Positions 1 through 8,881 of a stretch of DNA of 64,000 nt are shown in pieces. The stretch is from Demequina litoralis (lineage in GTDB: Bacteria; Actinomycetota; Actinomycetes; Actinomycetales; Demequinaceae): contig NZ_JAUHPW010000010.1 of assembly GCF_030418455.1 (NCBI RefSeq), positions 1 to 64,000 of the forward strand, written 5' to 3'. The notes below the pieces were generated by a model. The model saw only the letters and a list, made by a program, of their open reading frames with translations, ran no database searches and was not told the origin of the DNA. The number at the start of each line of letters is the position of its first letter. Position 1 is the first letter of the stretch. The translations under genes were made by a program, and so were the position numbers.

Positions 1-475
1 CGCATCGCTCGGCAGCTCGTCCTCCGAGGCCGGCTCGGTGGGCCTGGGCTTCGCGATCACGTCGAACCAGGCGCGCCGCACCGCCGAGGAGATCATCGAC
101 ACCGGCGAGGCCACCTACCCCGTCGTGGGCGTCATGCTCGACTCGACCTATACGGGCGAGGGCGTCAAGGTCGCCGACGCCTCGAACGCCGTCGCCGCGG
201 GCGGTCCCGCCGCCGAGGCCGGCATCGAGGCGGGCGACGTCATCACCGCGATCGACGGCCGCGTCATCACCCGCAGCGAGGAGCTCATCGTCGCGATCCG
301 TGCGAAGGCGTCCGACGACACCGTGGTGCTGACGGTCGAGCGGGACGGCGAGACGCAGGACATCTCGGTCACGCTCGTGCCCAACACGGACGTCACCTAC
401 CAGGACAGCGGCGAGGAGGACCAGGGCGGTCTGGGCGGCGGTGGCGGCCAGCTCTTCCCGGACCCGTCAGAATAG
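1..475 (+). CDS. HtrA/DegP-like serine protease, C-terminal part (gene cut by window edge)
   Basis: Only the C-terminal 157 residues are present; the reading frame is open from base 2, so the start lies outside the window. The visible part begins at the end of a trypsin-like domain (S-V-G-L-G-F-A-I, typical of the end of an HtrA catalytic domain). It continues into one PDZ domain (V-V-G-V-M-L, then A-A-E-A-G-I-E-A-G-D-V-I-T-A-I-D-G) and ends in a Gly-rich acidic tail. Family members are membrane-anchored or periplasmic quality-control proteases. tatB starts 5 bases after the stop, an arrangement common in actinobacteria. The catalytic triad cannot be checked here. Confidence 0.85.
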   Translation, partial: ASLGSSSSEAGSVGLGFAITSNQARRTAEEIIDTGEATYPVVGVMLDSTYTGEGVKVADASNAVAAGGPAAEAGIEAGDVITAIDGRVITRSEELIVAIRAKASDDTVVLTVERDGETQDISVTLVPNTDVTYQDSGEEDQGGLGGGGGQLFPDPSE

Positions 476-480
476 GGTCC

Positions 481-804
481 ATGTTCGACATCAACGGCGG
501 GGAGCTCCTCATCCTCGTGCTGGTCGCCATCGTGGTGATCGGCCCGGAGAGGATGCCGGAGTACGCCAAGCAGCTCCGGTCCCTCGTCGTGCGCGGACGC
601 GATATGTTCCAGGAGGGCAAGAACACCCTCAAGAGCGAGGTCGGGACCGACGTCGACTGGAGCCAGCTCGACCCCCGGCAGTACGACCCCCGTCGCATCG
701 TCCGCGACGCGCTCAACGAGCCGACGCCGCCCTCCGCGGCGTCGGCTCGCCGCGTCACCCAGGCGCCCCCGGGCGAGGCGCCGTTCGACACCGAGGCGAC
801 CTGA
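481..804 (+). CDS. tatB: Sec-independent protein translocase subunit TatB
   Basis: A 107-residue protein with the TatA/B architecture: an N-terminal membrane helix (about residues 8-22, [14 protein letters not shown]), the conserved G-P-E-R-M-P hinge, an amphipathic helix and a polar disordered tail. The F-D-I-N-G-G-E-L start is the TatB rather than TatA pattern. It inserts in the cytoplasmic membrane and, with TatC, recognises twin-arginine precursors; EfeB in this window carries such a signal. No AGGAG-type site precedes the start; the sequence CAGAAT lies seven bases before ATG, so a leaderless transcript is possible. Confidence 0.9.
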   Translation: MFDINGGELLILVLVAIVVIGPERMPEYAKQLRSLVVRGRDMFQEGKNTLKSEVGTDVDWSQLDPRQYDPRRIVRDALNEPTPPSAASARRVTQAPPGEAPFDTEAT

Positions 805-862
805 CGCATCGTCCCGCCGCCGGGCGTCCGGAGCACCCGCGCGGGTTTGGAAGAATGGCCCC

Positions 863-1870
863 ATGACCCGCGTGTTCTCGGCCATGCAGCCCACCTCCGA
901 CTCCCTGCACCTCGGCAACTACCTGGGCGCGCTCGTCGAGTGGGTGAAGCTGCAGGACACCCACGACGCCATCTACTCGGTGGTGGACCTCCACGCGCTC
1001 ACCACCGGTCCCGAGCCCGAGCTGCTGCGGGCGCGCACGCGCCGCACCGCCGCGCAGTACCTGGCCGCGGGCGTCGACCCCGAGCGCTCGCTGTGCTTCG
1101 TGCAGTCGCACGTGCCGCAGCACGCCGAGCTCGCATGGGTGCTGTCGACCTTCACCGGCATGGGCGAGGCCTCGCGCATGACCCAGTTCAAGGACAAGGC
1201 CCAGAAGACGGGCGAGTCCGGCGCGAACGTCGGCCTGTTCACCTACCCGATCCTCATGGCGGCGGACATCCTGCTGTACGACACCGACGTCGTGCCGGTG
1301 GGCGAGGACCAGCGCCAGCACCTCGAGCTGTCGCGCAACCTCGCCGAGCGCCTCAACACCCGCCTGGGCGAGGGCACGGTCCTGGTGCCGGAGCCGCACA
1401 TCGTCAAGGAGACGGCGAAGATCTACGACCTCCAGGACCCGACGAAGAAGATGTCGAAGTCCACGGGCAACCCCAAGGGCATCATCGAGATGCTCGACGA
1501 CCCGAGGAAGGTCGCGAAGAACATCAAGTCCGCGACCACGGACTCCGACACCGTCATCGCGTTCGACCGCGAGGCCAAGGCGGGCGTGTCGAACCTCCTC
1601 ACCATCTACTCGGCGCTGACGGGCCAGTCGGTGGAGACGCTCGTCGCCGACTACGAGGGCAAGATGTACGGCCACCTCAAGGTCGACCTCGCCGAGGTGG
1701 TGGTGAACTACCTCACCCCGTTCCACGATGCGGCCATGGACTGGATCGAGTCGCCCGAGAAGCTCGACGCGGTGCTCGCCGACGGCGCCGCGAAGGCCTC
1801 GACGCTGGCCCAGGCGACGCTCGACCGCATTTACGACAGACTGGGACTGCTGCCCCCGATGCACCGTTGA
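863..1870 (+). CDS. trpS: Tryptophan--tRNA ligase
   Basis: A 335-residue class I aminoacyl-tRNA synthetase that charges tRNA-Trp in the cytoplasm. The ATP-binding HIGH signature appears as H-L-G-N at residues 16-19, the KMSKS loop as K-M-S-K-S near residues 196-200. The Q-P-T-S start and the [10 protein letters not shown] block are diagnostic of TrpRS. Length is normal for the bacterial enzyme. It stands alone after tatB; the 58-base gap holds one decamer copy directly after the tatB stop. AAGAAT sits six bases before the ATG and no Shine-Dalgarno site is visible, which suggests a leaderless start. Confidence 0.97.
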   Translation: MTRVFSAMQPTSDSLHLGNYLGALVEWVKLQDTHDAIYSVVDLHALTTGPEPELLRARTRRTAAQYLAAGVDPERSLCFVQSHVPQHAELAWVLSTFTGMGEASRMTQFKDKAQKTGESGANVGLFTYPILMAADILLYDTDVVPVGEDQRQHLELSRNLAERLNTRLGEGTVLVPEPHIVKETAKIYDLQDPTKKMSKSTGNPKGIIEMLDDPRKVAKNIKSATTDSDTVIAFDREAKAGVSNLLTIYSALTGQSVETLVADYEGKMYGHLKVDLAEVVVNYLTPFHDAAMDWIESPEKLDAVLADGAAKASTLAQATLDRIYDRLGLLPPMHR

Positions 1871-1894
1871 CCCTCTGACCAGGGAAGGAGTCCC

Positions 1895-2920
1895 ATGTCG
1901 AGCGACGCCGACCTCAAGGCCAAGGCCACCGAGGCGGTCGAGCGCGGCAAGGGGCTCAAGGCGTGGTGGGACGGCTCGTCCTGGGGGAGGGGCCTCAAGC
2001 GCTTCTCCGTGCAGAACGGCGCCGTGCTGTCCGCCGGCATCGCCTACTTCACGCTGGCGTCCGTCGCCGCGGGCCTGGTCGTCGCGACGACGCTCGCGAC
2101 CGTGTTCCTCGCGGGCAACGACGAGCTGCGGTCCTCCCTCGTCGACTACCTCGCGACCGCCGTGCCCGGCCTGATCGCGGAGGACGGCCAGAACGGCATC
2201 ATCAAGCCCGACGACCTCGGCTCGGGCAGCGCGACGTCGGTCGCGGGCATCATCGGCGTGATCTCGTTCCTCATCCTCATCAACAGCGCCACCAAGTTCA
2301 TCCGCGGGCTGCGGACGTCCACGCGCACGATGCTGGGCAAGGAGGTCGCCTCGCCGGTCCTCGGCAAGCTGCGGGACTTCGGCGGCCTGTTCGCGCTCGT
2401 GCTCATCGCGCTCGTCGGCGTGACGATCCAGGTGGTGGCGTCGGGCGCCGCACGGACCATCGCCGACGCGGTGGGGCTCACGGTGCCCGCGTGGGAGATC
2501 CGGCTCATCGGATACTTCGCGGGCGTGGTGGCGGACATGCTCTACGTCGCGCTCGTGCTCATGCTGCTCGGCGGCGCGCGGATGTCGTGGCGGGTGTTCT
2601 GGGTGATCCTGCTCGCGGCGCTCGCGATCGGGGTGCTCCGCCTGGGCGTGTCGCTCGTGGTGCAGGGCTCGATCGACAGCCCCGTGCTCGCGCCGTTCGC
2701 GGCGATCATCACGCTGCTGGTGTTCGTCGACTACGTCAACCGGATCATCCTCATGTGCGCCGCCTGGCTCGGCGCGCACGACCGCGAGCACCACGAGGGC
2801 CAGATCCACCCCGAGAGCATCGAGGCGCCGACCGTGGTGCTCGCCGGCCCGCGCCGCCTCGGCACCCCGGTCTCGACCGCGCGGGTCACGGTGCGCAACC
2901 CCGAGTACGACGAGGGCTGA
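1895..2920 (+). CDS. YihY/BrkB family inner-membrane protein
   Basis: A 341-residue integral membrane protein with about six hydrophobic segments and the family pattern R-F-S-V-Q-N-G-A-V-L-S-A-G-I-A-Y-F near residue 40 (the conserved ''A-a-a-l-a-y'' entry helix). The molecular role of this family is unsettled; it was once misread as ribonuclease BN. The gene follows trpS by 24 bases with an AGGGAAGGAG ribosome site, so they may share a transcript. A long hydrophilic tail (from about residue 290) is predicted to be cytoplasmic. A strong hairpin follows at 2969-3002. Confidence 0.85.
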   Translation: MSSDADLKAKATEAVERGKGLKAWWDGSSWGRGLKRFSVQNGAVLSAGIAYFTLASVAAGLVVATTLATVFLAGNDELRSSLVDYLATAVPGLIAEDGQNGIIKPDDLGSGSATSVAGIIGVISFLILINSATKFIRGLRTSTRTMLGKEVASPVLGKLRDFGGLFALVLIALVGVTIQVVASGAARTIADAVGLTVPAWEIRLIGYFAGVVADMLYVALVLMLLGGARMSWRVFWVILLAALAIGVLRLGVSLVVQGSIDSPVLAPFAAIITLLVFVDYVNRIILMCAAWLGAHDREHHEGQIHPESIEAPTVVLAGPRRLGTPVSTARVTVRNPEYDEG

Positions 2921-2968
2921 GCCGGCGCCGCTTCCCGCCGCACCGACCGGCGTACCAGGCCCGGCTCG

Positions 2969-3002
2969 CGCGCATCGTCCCTGGTCAAGGGGACGATGCG
3001 CG
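2969..3002. terminator. Bidirectional hairpin terminator made of an inverted decamer pair
   Basis: CGCATCGTCC at 2971-2980 and GGACGATGCG at 2991-3000 form a perfect inverted repeat. Pairing extends one base inward and two outward, giving a 13-bp stem with an 8-base loop (TGGTCAAG). It lies between the convergent BrkB-family gene and sdhB, where a bidirectional terminator is needed. There is no U-tract, as is usual in GC-rich actinobacteria. Confidence 0.75.
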
Positions 3003-3055
3003 GTCTCGTACGCCGGTTGCGGCGGGGCGGTGGCGGCCGGCCGGCGGGGGAGGCC

Positions 3056-3820
3056 TTAGATCTCGCCCGTGGTGAGCACCTTCTTGACCTCGGAGATCGC
3101 CTTGGTCACCTCGATGCCACGAGGGCAGGCCTCGGTGCAGTTGAAGGCCGTGCGGCACTTCCACACGCCGGCCTTGTCGTTGAGGATCTCGAGGCGGTCC
3201 CACTGGCCCTCGTCGCGCGAGTCGAAGATGAAGCGGTGGGCGCCCACGATCGCCTGCGGGCCGAAGTACTGGCCGTCGGTCCAGAACACCGGGCACGAGG
3301 TGGTGCACGCGGCGCACAGGATGCACTTGGTGGTGTCGTCGAAGCGCTGGCGGTCCTCGGGTGACTGGAGGCGCTCGCGCGCGGGCGCGTTCCCGGTGGT
3401 GACGAGGAACGGCATGATCTCGCGGTACGACGCGAAGAACGGCTCCATGTCGACGATGAGGTCCTTCTCGACCGGCAGGCCCTTGATGGGCTCGACGATG
3501 ATCGGCTTCGCCGGGTTGAGGTCCTTGAGGAGCGTCTTGCACGCGAGGCGGTTGCGCGCGTTGATGCGCATCGCGTCGGAACCGCACACGCCATGCGCGC
3601 ACGAGCGGCGGAACGCGAGCGACCCGTCCTGCTCCCACTTGATCTTGTGGAGCGCGTCGAGCACGCGGTCGGTGGCGTGGGCCTCGACCTGGAACTCCTG
3701 CCAGTAGGACTCGCCGGCGGCGTGCTCGGCGGTGCCCTCGGGGTTGGTGCGGAGGATCCGCAGCGTGACCAGCATGGCCTTGACCTCGCCGACAGCGGGG
3801 GACTCGGCGGTCGCCGTCAT
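3056..3820 (-). CDS. sdhB: Succinate dehydrogenase iron-sulfur subunit
   Basis: A 254-residue protein that carries electrons from SdhA to the membrane quinone site. The cysteine ligands of all three clusters are visible: C-A-H-G-V-C near residues 74-79 for [2Fe-2S], C-I-L-C-A-A-C-T-T-S-C near 166-176, and C-T-E-A-C-P near residue 228. It is last in the minus-strand operon sdhC-sdhD-sdhA-sdhB, with its ATG one base after the sdhA stop. The convergent decamer hairpin lies just beyond its 3' end. Confidence 0.97.
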   Translation of the reverse strand: MTATAESPAVGEVKAMLVTLRILRTNPEGTAEHAAGESYWQEFQVEAHATDRVLDALHKIKWEQDGSLAFRRSCAHGVCGSDAMRINARNRLACKTLLKDLNPAKPIIVEPIKGLPVEKDLIVDMEPFFASYREIMPFLVTTGNAPARERLQSPEDRQRFDDTTKCILCAACTTSCPVFWTDGQYFGPQAIVGAHRFIFDSRDEGQWDRLEILNDKAGVWKCRTAFNCTEACPRGIEVTKAISEVKKVLTTGEI

Positions 3821-3821
3821 G

Positions 3822-5591
3822 TCAGTACTTCCTCTCCATCGGCTGGTACTTGGTCACCACGACCGGCTTGGTGTCGAGCCGCACGCCGTCCTCGGACGCG
3901 TACGCCATGGTGTGGTGCATGAACTTCTCGTCGTCGCGGGTGGGGAAGTCCTCGCGGTAGTGGCCGCCACGCGACTCCTGCCGCGCGAGGGCGCCCGCCA
4001 CCACGACCTCGGAGATCTCGAGCAGGAAGCCCAGCTCGATCGCCTCGAGGAGGTCGGTGTTGAAGCGCTTGCCACGGTCGTGGATCGCGATCTCCTTGTA
4101 CCGCTCCTTGAGCTCGGCGATCACGCCGCGCGCCTCCTCGAGGGAGGTCGCGTCGCGGAACACCTGGACGTTGCGGTCCATGGTCTCCTGCAGCGCCTTG
4201 CGGACGTCGGCGACGCGCTCGGTCCCCGCGCCGCCCACGGTGGCGAGCAGGCGGGCGACGACGGCCTCGACCCGGGCCGCCGCATCGTCCCGCAGGACGG
4301 GCGCCTCCTCGACGCCGGCCGCGTACTCCGCGGCCGCGATGCCGGCACGCCGGCCGAACACGTTGATGTCGAGCAGCGAGTTCGTGCCGAGGCGGTTGGC
4401 GCCGTGCACCGAGACGCACGCGCACTCGCCGGCGGCGTACAGGCCCTTGACCGTGTCGGTGTTGTTGCGGAGCACCTCGCCGCGCACCGTGGTGGGGATG
4501 CCACCCATCGCGTAGTGCGCGGTGGGGTAGACGGGCACCGGCTCGGTGTACGGCTCGACGCCCAGGTAGGTGCGCGCGAACTCGGTGATGTCCGGCAGCT
4601 TCTCGTCGATGTGCGCGGGCTCGAGGTGGGTGAGGTCGAGCAGCACGTAGTCCTTGTGGGGACCGGCGCCGCGGCCCTCGCGCACCTCGTTGGCCATCGC
4701 GCGCGCCACCATGTCGCGCGGCGCGAGGTCCTTGATGGTGGGGGCGTACCGCTCCATGAAGCGCTCGCCCTCGGAGTTGCGCAGGATGCCGCCCTCGCCG
4801 CGCGCGGCCTCGGACAGCAGGATGCCCAGGCCCGCGAGGCCCGTCGGGTGGAACTGGAAGAACTCCATGTCCTCGAGCGGCAGGCCCGCGCCCAGCGCGA
4901 TGCCCATGCCGTCGCCCGTGAGCGTGTGAGCGTTCGAGGTGGTCTTGAAGACCTTCCCGGCGCCGCCGGTGGCGAAGACGACGGACTTGGCGCGGAACGT
5001 GTGGATCTCGCCGGTCGACAGCTCGAGCGCCACGACGCCCGCGACGGACACCTCCTCGCCGGGGGCGGCCGCCTGCGGGTCCTGGTCGAGGATGAGGTCG
5101 AGCACGTAGTACTCGTTGAAGAACTCGACCTCCTGCTTGATGCACTGCTGGTACAGCGTCTGGAGGATCATGTGGCCCGTGCGGTCCGCGGAGTAGCAGG
5201 CGCGACGCACCGCGGCCTCGCCGTGGTTGCGCGTGTGCCCGCCGAAGCGGCGCTGGTCCACCTTGCCGTCGGGCGTGCGGTTGAACGGCAGGCCCATCTT
5301 CTCGAGGTCGAGCACCGCGTCGATGGCCTCGTGGCAGAGGATCTCCGCCGCGTCCTGGTCCACCAGGTAGTCGCCGCCCTTGATGGTGTCGAAGACGTGC
5401 CACTCGGCGCTGTCGTCCTCGACGTTCGCGAGGGCCGCGGCCATGCCGCCCTGGGCCGCGCCCGTGTGGGAGCGGGTGGGGTAGAGCTTGGTGAGCACGG
5501 CGGTGCGCGCCCGCTGCGAGCTCTCGAGGGCCGCACGCATGCCGGCGCCGCCGGCGCCGACGATGACGACGTCGTACTCGTGGTGGGTCAT
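3822..5591 (-). CDS. sdhA: Succinate dehydrogenase flavoprotein subunit
   Basis: A 589-residue FAD subunit that oxidises succinate to fumarate. The dinucleotide-binding motif [10 protein letters not shown] lies near residues 9-18. The S-H-T-G-A-A-Q-G-G block near residue 42 holds the histidine that normally carries covalent FAD, and the [12 protein letters not shown] substrate region is intact. The start overlaps the sdhD stop by four bases (ATGA), indicating translational coupling. One decamer copy at 4281 is read Asp-Asp-Ala. Confidence 0.97.
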   Translation of the reverse strand: MTHHEYDVVIVGAGGAGMRAALESSQRARTAVLTKLYPTRSHTGAAQGGMAAALANVEDDSAEWHVFDTIKGGDYLVDQDAAEILCHEAIDAVLDLEKMGLPFNRTPDGKVDQRRFGGHTRNHGEAAVRRACYSADRTGHMILQTLYQQCIKQEVEFFNEYYVLDLILDQDPQAAAPGEEVSVAGVVALELSTGEIHTFRAKSVVFATGGAGKVFKTTSNAHTLTGDGMGIALGAGLPLEDMEFFQFHPTGLAGLGILLSEAARGEGGILRNSEGERFMERYAPTIKDLAPRDMVARAMANEVREGRGAGPHKDYVLLDLTHLEPAHIDEKLPDITEFARTYLGVEPYTEPVPVYPTAHYAMGGIPTTVRGEVLRNNTDTVKGLYAAGECACVSVHGANRLGTNSLLDINVFGRRAGIAAAEYAAGVEEAPVLRDDAAARVEAVVARLLATVGGAGTERVADVRKALQETMDRNVQVFRDATSLEEARGVIAELKERYKEIAIHDRGKRFNTDLLEAIELGFLLEISEVVVAGALARQESRGGHYREDFPTRDDEKFMHHTMAYASEDGVRLDTKPVVVTKYQPMERKY

Positions 5592-6037
5592 CGGACATCC
5601 TCACAGAAGCTGGGGAGCAGGGACGGGTCGGCGTCGACGGGGCACGCATCGAAGGTGAAGATCACGAGGGACCCCAGCACGATGATGCCGATCACCGCGA
5701 CGCCGAGGGCGCTGTGCAGCACCTTCCGCAGCCACGCGTGGTGCGCGTAGTCGTTGATGAGCAGGCGCATGCCGTTGCCGCCGTGCAGCAGCGCGAGCAC
5801 GAGCATGAGGAGGTCCCACCACTGCCACAGCGGCGAGGCCCACTTGCCGGCGACGAAGGCGAAGTCGATCTGGCTGATGCCGTCGCCCGTCATGAGGTTG
5901 ATGAAGAGGTGGGTGAGGATCAGCACGAGCAGCACCGGTCCGGTGACGCGCATGAACACCCACGACCACTTCTCGGCGTTGCGGCGCGTGCGGCCCGAGG
6001 GGACCCGCGGCTGGCGGGTGGACGGCTGGGCGCTCAT
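5588..6037 (-). CDS. sdhD: Succinate dehydrogenase membrane anchor subunit SdhD
   Basis: A 149-residue protein with a hydrophilic N-terminus and three membrane helices ([43 protein letters not shown]). The helix histidines are candidate heme b ligands. The ATG at 6037 is chosen because it overlaps the sdhC stop (TGATG), giving tight coupling. With SdhC it forms the quinone-reducing membrane domain of complex II. Confidence 0.92.
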   Translation of the reverse strand: MSAQPSTRQPRVPSGRTRRNAEKWSWVFMRVTGPVLLVLILTHLFINLMTGDGISQIDFAFVAGKWASPLWQWWDLLMLVLALLHGGNGMRLLINDYAHHAWLRKVLHSALGVAVIGIIVLGSLVIFTFDACPVDADPSLLPSFCEDVR

Positions 6038-6420
6038 CAGGCACCTCCGAAGACGTGGCCGAGGTGGCGCCACAGGAAGGGCACCATGAGCACCGCGAAC
6101 GTGATCCACACCGCCCACACGAGCTGGCGCTGGTGGCGCAGGGCCCACGTGGAGCGGTCCACCGCGATGATGCGGATGCCGTTGAACGCGTGCAGCAGGA
6201 TCGCGGCCACGAGCCCCGCCTCCACGAGTCCGTAGAGCGGCGTCTTGTAGCTCCCGATGACCTCGTTGTACGCCTCGGGGGACACCCGCACGAGCGAGGT
6301 GTCCAGGACGTGGACGAGCAGGAAGAAGAAGATGGCCACGCCTGTGACACGGTGGACCACCCACATCCACATGCCTTCATGGCCTCGGTACAACGTCGTC
6401 GGTGACACGGGACTCCTCAC
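6037..6420 (-). CDS. sdhC: Succinate dehydrogenase cytochrome b556 subunit SdhC
   Basis: A 127-residue anchor with the actinobacterial SdhC start pattern (T-L-Y-R-G-H-E-G-M-W-M-W-V-V-H-R) and three membrane helices. The H-R-V-T-G and L-L-H-A-F-N-G-I-R blocks are family signatures. The GTG at 6420 is preferred because GGAG lies seven bases upstream; a second GTG at 6408 is also possible. It is first in the operon and divergent from manC, with only about 40 bases between them. Confidence 0.92.
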   Translation of the reverse strand: MRSPVSPTTLYRGHEGMWMWVVHRVTGVAIFFFLLVHVLDTSLVRVSPEAYNEVIGSYKTPLYGLVEAGLVAAILLHAFNGIRIIAVDRSTWALRHQRQLVWAVWITFAVLMVPFLWRHLGHVFGGA

Positions 6421-6448
6421 AGCACTTCTCCGGGCTTGACGGTCATCC

Positions 6449-6454
6449 TAGTGT
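6449..6454 (+). promoter_or_regulatory. -10 element TAGTGT of a leaderless manC promoter
   Basis: TAGTGT fits the TANNNT consensus and ends seven bases before the ATG at 6462, the spacing expected when transcription starts at the A of the start codon. No ribosome-binding site is present, and this position supports the chosen start. Confidence 0.6.
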
Positions 6455-6461
6455 GGTCGCC

Positions 6462-7562
6462 ATGACGGCTGAGAACCCCGACCCGCGAATCGTGTCCGAT
6501 TTCCTAGACGATCTGATCACCGTGATACCTGCGGGAGGAGTGGGATCGCGCCTGTGGCCGCTGTCGCAGCCGCATCGCCCCAAGTTCCTGCTCGACCTCC
6601 TGGGCACGGGCGCCACGCTCATCCAGGACACGGTCGCGCGCGTGAGCCCGCTGTCCGAGCGGGTCATGATCGTCACCGGCGAGCGGCACGCCGATGCGGT
6701 GGGCGCCCAGGTGCCGGCCGTGCCGGCGGCCAACCTGGTCACCGAGCCCAGCCCGCGCGACTCGATGGCGGCGATCGCGCTCGCGGCCGCGCTCATCGAG
6801 CAGCGCTGGGGCACGGCCGTGATGGCCTCGTTCGCCGCCGACCACCTCATCCCCGACGGCGAGGCCTTCCGCGCCACGGTCCGTGAGGCCGCCCGCGTGG
6901 CGCGCGACGGCAAGGTCGTCGTCATCGGCATCGAGCCCACCGAGCCCTCCACCGCCTTCGGCTACATCGAGATGGGCGACCCGCTGTCCGGCGAGGCGCG
7001 CGAGGTGGCGGCCTTCACCGAGAAGCCCGACGCCGAGACCGCCGCCGGGATGCTCGCCCGTGGCGGCTACGCGTGGAACGCCGGCATGTTCGTCATGCGC
7101 ACCGACGTGCTGCTCGGCCACCTCGACCGCCTGCAGCCGACCCTGGCGGCGGGCGTGCGGGAGATCGCCGCGGCCTGGGACGGCCCGGAGCGCGCCGACG
7201 TGGTCGCCCGCGTGTGGTCCACGCTCACGAAGATCGCGATCGACCACGCGATCGCGGAGCCCGTGGCCGCCGAGGGCGGCGTCGCCGTGGTCCCCGGCTC
7301 GTTCGAGTGGCACGACGTCGGCGACTTCGACTCGCTCGCCGAGCTCTCCGGCGCCGCGGGCGGCACCGTGGCCATCGGCCGCGACCTCCCGGTCGCGACG
7401 GTCGCGGCGCGCGGCCCGCTCGTCGTGGGCGGCACCAAGCCAGTCGTCGTCGTGGGGGTGGACGATGCGGTGGTCGTCGAGTCCGACGAGGCGATCCTCG
7501 TGACGGTGCGCTCCGCGGCGCAGCGCGTGAAGGATGCGGCAGCGGCGCTCGCCGACACCTGA
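6462..7562 (+). CDS. manC: Mannose-1-phosphate guanylyltransferase
   Basis: A 366-residue nucleotidyltransferase making GDP-mannose from mannose-1-phosphate and GTP for cell-wall glycans. The N-terminal pyrophosphorylase signature reads I-P-A-G-G-V-G-S-R-L-W-P-L-S (around residues 27-40), followed by P-K-F-L. Further motifs are F-A-A-D-H, F-G-Y-I-E and F-T-E-K-P-D. It lacks the C-terminal isomerase domain of the fused form. The start is placed by the leaderless promoter at 6449; an in-frame upstream start at 6402 would overlap sdhC. A decamer copy at 7460 encodes Val-Asp-Asp-Ala. Confidence 0.9.
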   Translation: MTAENPDPRIVSDFLDDLITVIPAGGVGSRLWPLSQPHRPKFLLDLLGTGATLIQDTVARVSPLSERVMIVTGERHADAVGAQVPAVPAANLVTEPSPRDSMAAIALAAALIEQRWGTAVMASFAADHLIPDGEAFRATVREAARVARDGKVVVIGIEPTEPSTAFGYIEMGDPLSGEAREVAAFTEKPDAETAAGMLARGGYAWNAGMFVMRTDVLLGHLDRLQPTLAAGVREIAAAWDGPERADVVARVWSTLTKIAIDHAIAEPVAAEGGVAVVPGSFEWHDVGDFDSLAELSGAAGGTVAIGRDLPVATVAARGPLVVGGTKPVVVVGVDDAVVVESDEAILVTVRSAAQRVKDAAAALADT

Positions 7563-7614
7563 AACATCACGGAATCGTTGCGAAGGCGCAACGTGCATGC
7601 GACCGTTCGTAACA

Positions 7615-7644
7615 TTGACACCCGTACGATGACCCACGTACTAC
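7615..7644 (+). promoter_or_regulatory. Probable promoter of the nucleoside uptake operon
   Basis: A perfect -35 hexamer TTGACA at 7615-7620 is followed, after an 18-base spacer, by TACTAC at 7639-7644 as a weak -10. The start codon of the lipoprotein gene is 47 bases further on, leaving a short leader with an AAGGGAAG ribosome site. Confidence 0.5.
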
Positions 7645-7690
7645 CCACGCCCGGTGGCAGCCGGGCATGACATTCAAGGGAAGACACCTG

Positions 7691-8773
7691 ATGAAGAACA
7701 CCATCCGTGTGGGTGCGATCGCCGCCGTCTCGGCGCTCGCCCTGGCCGCCTGTGCGTCCGCGCCCGAGGAGGAGGCGACCTCGTCGGCCACCGCCGACGC
7801 GCCCGCCGCCGCCGAGCCCGTCGACTTCAAGGCCTGCATGGTCTCCGACTCCGGCGGCTTCGACGACCAGTCGTTCAACCAGTCCGGCTTCGAGGGTCTG
7901 ACCCGCGCGGAGGCCGAGCTCGGCATCGAGATCGCGACCGCCGAGTCCGCCACCGAGGCCGACTTCGCGCCGAACATCGAGGCCCAGGTCGCCGCGGGCT
8001 GCGACCTCATCATCACGGTCGGCTTCCTGCTCTCGCAGGCCACCGTCGACGCGGCGCTCGCGAACCCGGACGTCCACTTCGCGATCATCGACGACCTCGC
8101 CGACAACGACTTCGACGGCGAGATCGACGCCCCGAACATCAAGCCGATCACCTTCGAGACCGACGAGGCCTCGTTCCTCGCCGGCTACGCGGCGTCGAGC
8201 GCGACCGGCACCGGCACGCTCTCGACCTTCGGCGGCATGAACATCCCGTCGGTCACCATCTTCATGTCCGGCTTCCTCGCCGGCGCGAACTACTACAACG
8301 ACACCAACTCGGCCGACGTCAAGGTCCTCGGCTGGGACGGCACCGACGGCCAGTTCACCGGCGACTTCTCCGACCAGACCAAGGGCAAGAACGTCACCGA
8401 GGAGTTCCTGAGCCAGGGCGCCGACGTGGTCATGCCCGTCGCGGGCCCCGTGGGCCTCGGCGCCGCCTCGGCCGTGCAGTCGGCCGGCGACGCGTGGCTG
8501 ATCGGTGTGGACTCCGACTGGACCCTCACCACCGACTACGCCGACATCATCTTCACCTCGGTGCTGAAGAACATCGGCAACTCGGTCTTCGACACCATCT
8601 CCGAGACCATCGACGCGGGCTTCTCGACCGAGCCCTACGTCGGCACGCTCGAGAACGAGGGTGTGGGCGTCGCGGACTTCGCCGAGGGCACCGTCGACGA
8701 CGCGGTCCTCACGGAGCTCGAGACCATCAAGGCCGGCATCATCGACGGCTCGATCTCGGTCGACCTCTCCTAA
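7691..8773 (+). CDS. BMP-family substrate-binding lipoprotein of a nucleoside ABC transporter
   Basis: A 360-residue secreted lipoprotein: basic start (M-K-N-T-I-R), hydrophobic stretch, and lipobox A-L-A-A-C, with cysteine near residue 20. The mature part shows the BMP (PnrA/Med) fold signatures V-S-D-S-G-G-F-D-D-Q-S-F-N-Q and P-V-A-G-P-V-G-L-G. BMP proteins bind purine or pyrimidine nucleosides. The downstream ATPase, two permeases, cytidine deaminase and thymidine phosphorylase support a nucleoside ligand. A hairpin at 8789 separates it from the ATPase gene, which would give more binding protein than transporter. Confidence 0.9.
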   Translation: MKNTIRVGAIAAVSALALAACASAPEEEATSSATADAPAAAEPVDFKACMVSDSGGFDDQSFNQSGFEGLTRAEAELGIEIATAESATEADFAPNIEAQVAAGCDLIITVGFLLSQATVDAALANPDVHFAIIDDLADNDFDGEIDAPNIKPITFETDEASFLAGYAASSATGTGTLSTFGGMNIPSVTIFMSGFLAGANYYNDTNSADVKVLGWDGTDGQFTGDFSDQTKGKNVTEEFLSQGADVVMPVAGPVGLGAASAVQSAGDAWLIGVDSDWTLTTDYADIIFTSVLKNIGNSVFDTISETIDAGFSTEPYVGTLENEGVGVADFAEGTVDDAVLTELETIKAGIIDGSISVDLS

Positions 8774-8788
8774 GAAGCACGCAGCGCG

Positions 8789-8823
8789 GGGGCGCGCCAT
8801 GGGCCTGGCCCGTGGCGCGCCCC
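8789..8823 (+). terminator. Intra-operon hairpin (partial terminator)
   Basis: GGGGCGCGCCA at 8789-8799 pairs perfectly with TGGCGCGCCCC at 8813-8823, and the loop itself can pair (TGGG/CCTGGCCC). It lies between the binding-protein gene and the ATPase gene, a usual place for an attenuating or 3'-stabilising hairpin. Confidence 0.65.
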
Positions 8824-8881
8824 TCGCCGTCTCCGCTAGTAGGCTCGGTCTCATCCGGGCAATGACGTGGGAGGACCCCCT

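Noticed and set aside
755-2809. Very long open frame on the minus strand across trpS and the BrkB-family gene
   Set aside because: It is His/Arg/Glu-rich without any domain and lies opposite two well-recognised genes; such frames are routine on the opposite strand at this GC content.
3732-5750. 672-codon plus-strand frame across sdhA
   Set aside because: Antisense shadow of sdhA with biased Val/Gly/Arg composition and no ribosome site.
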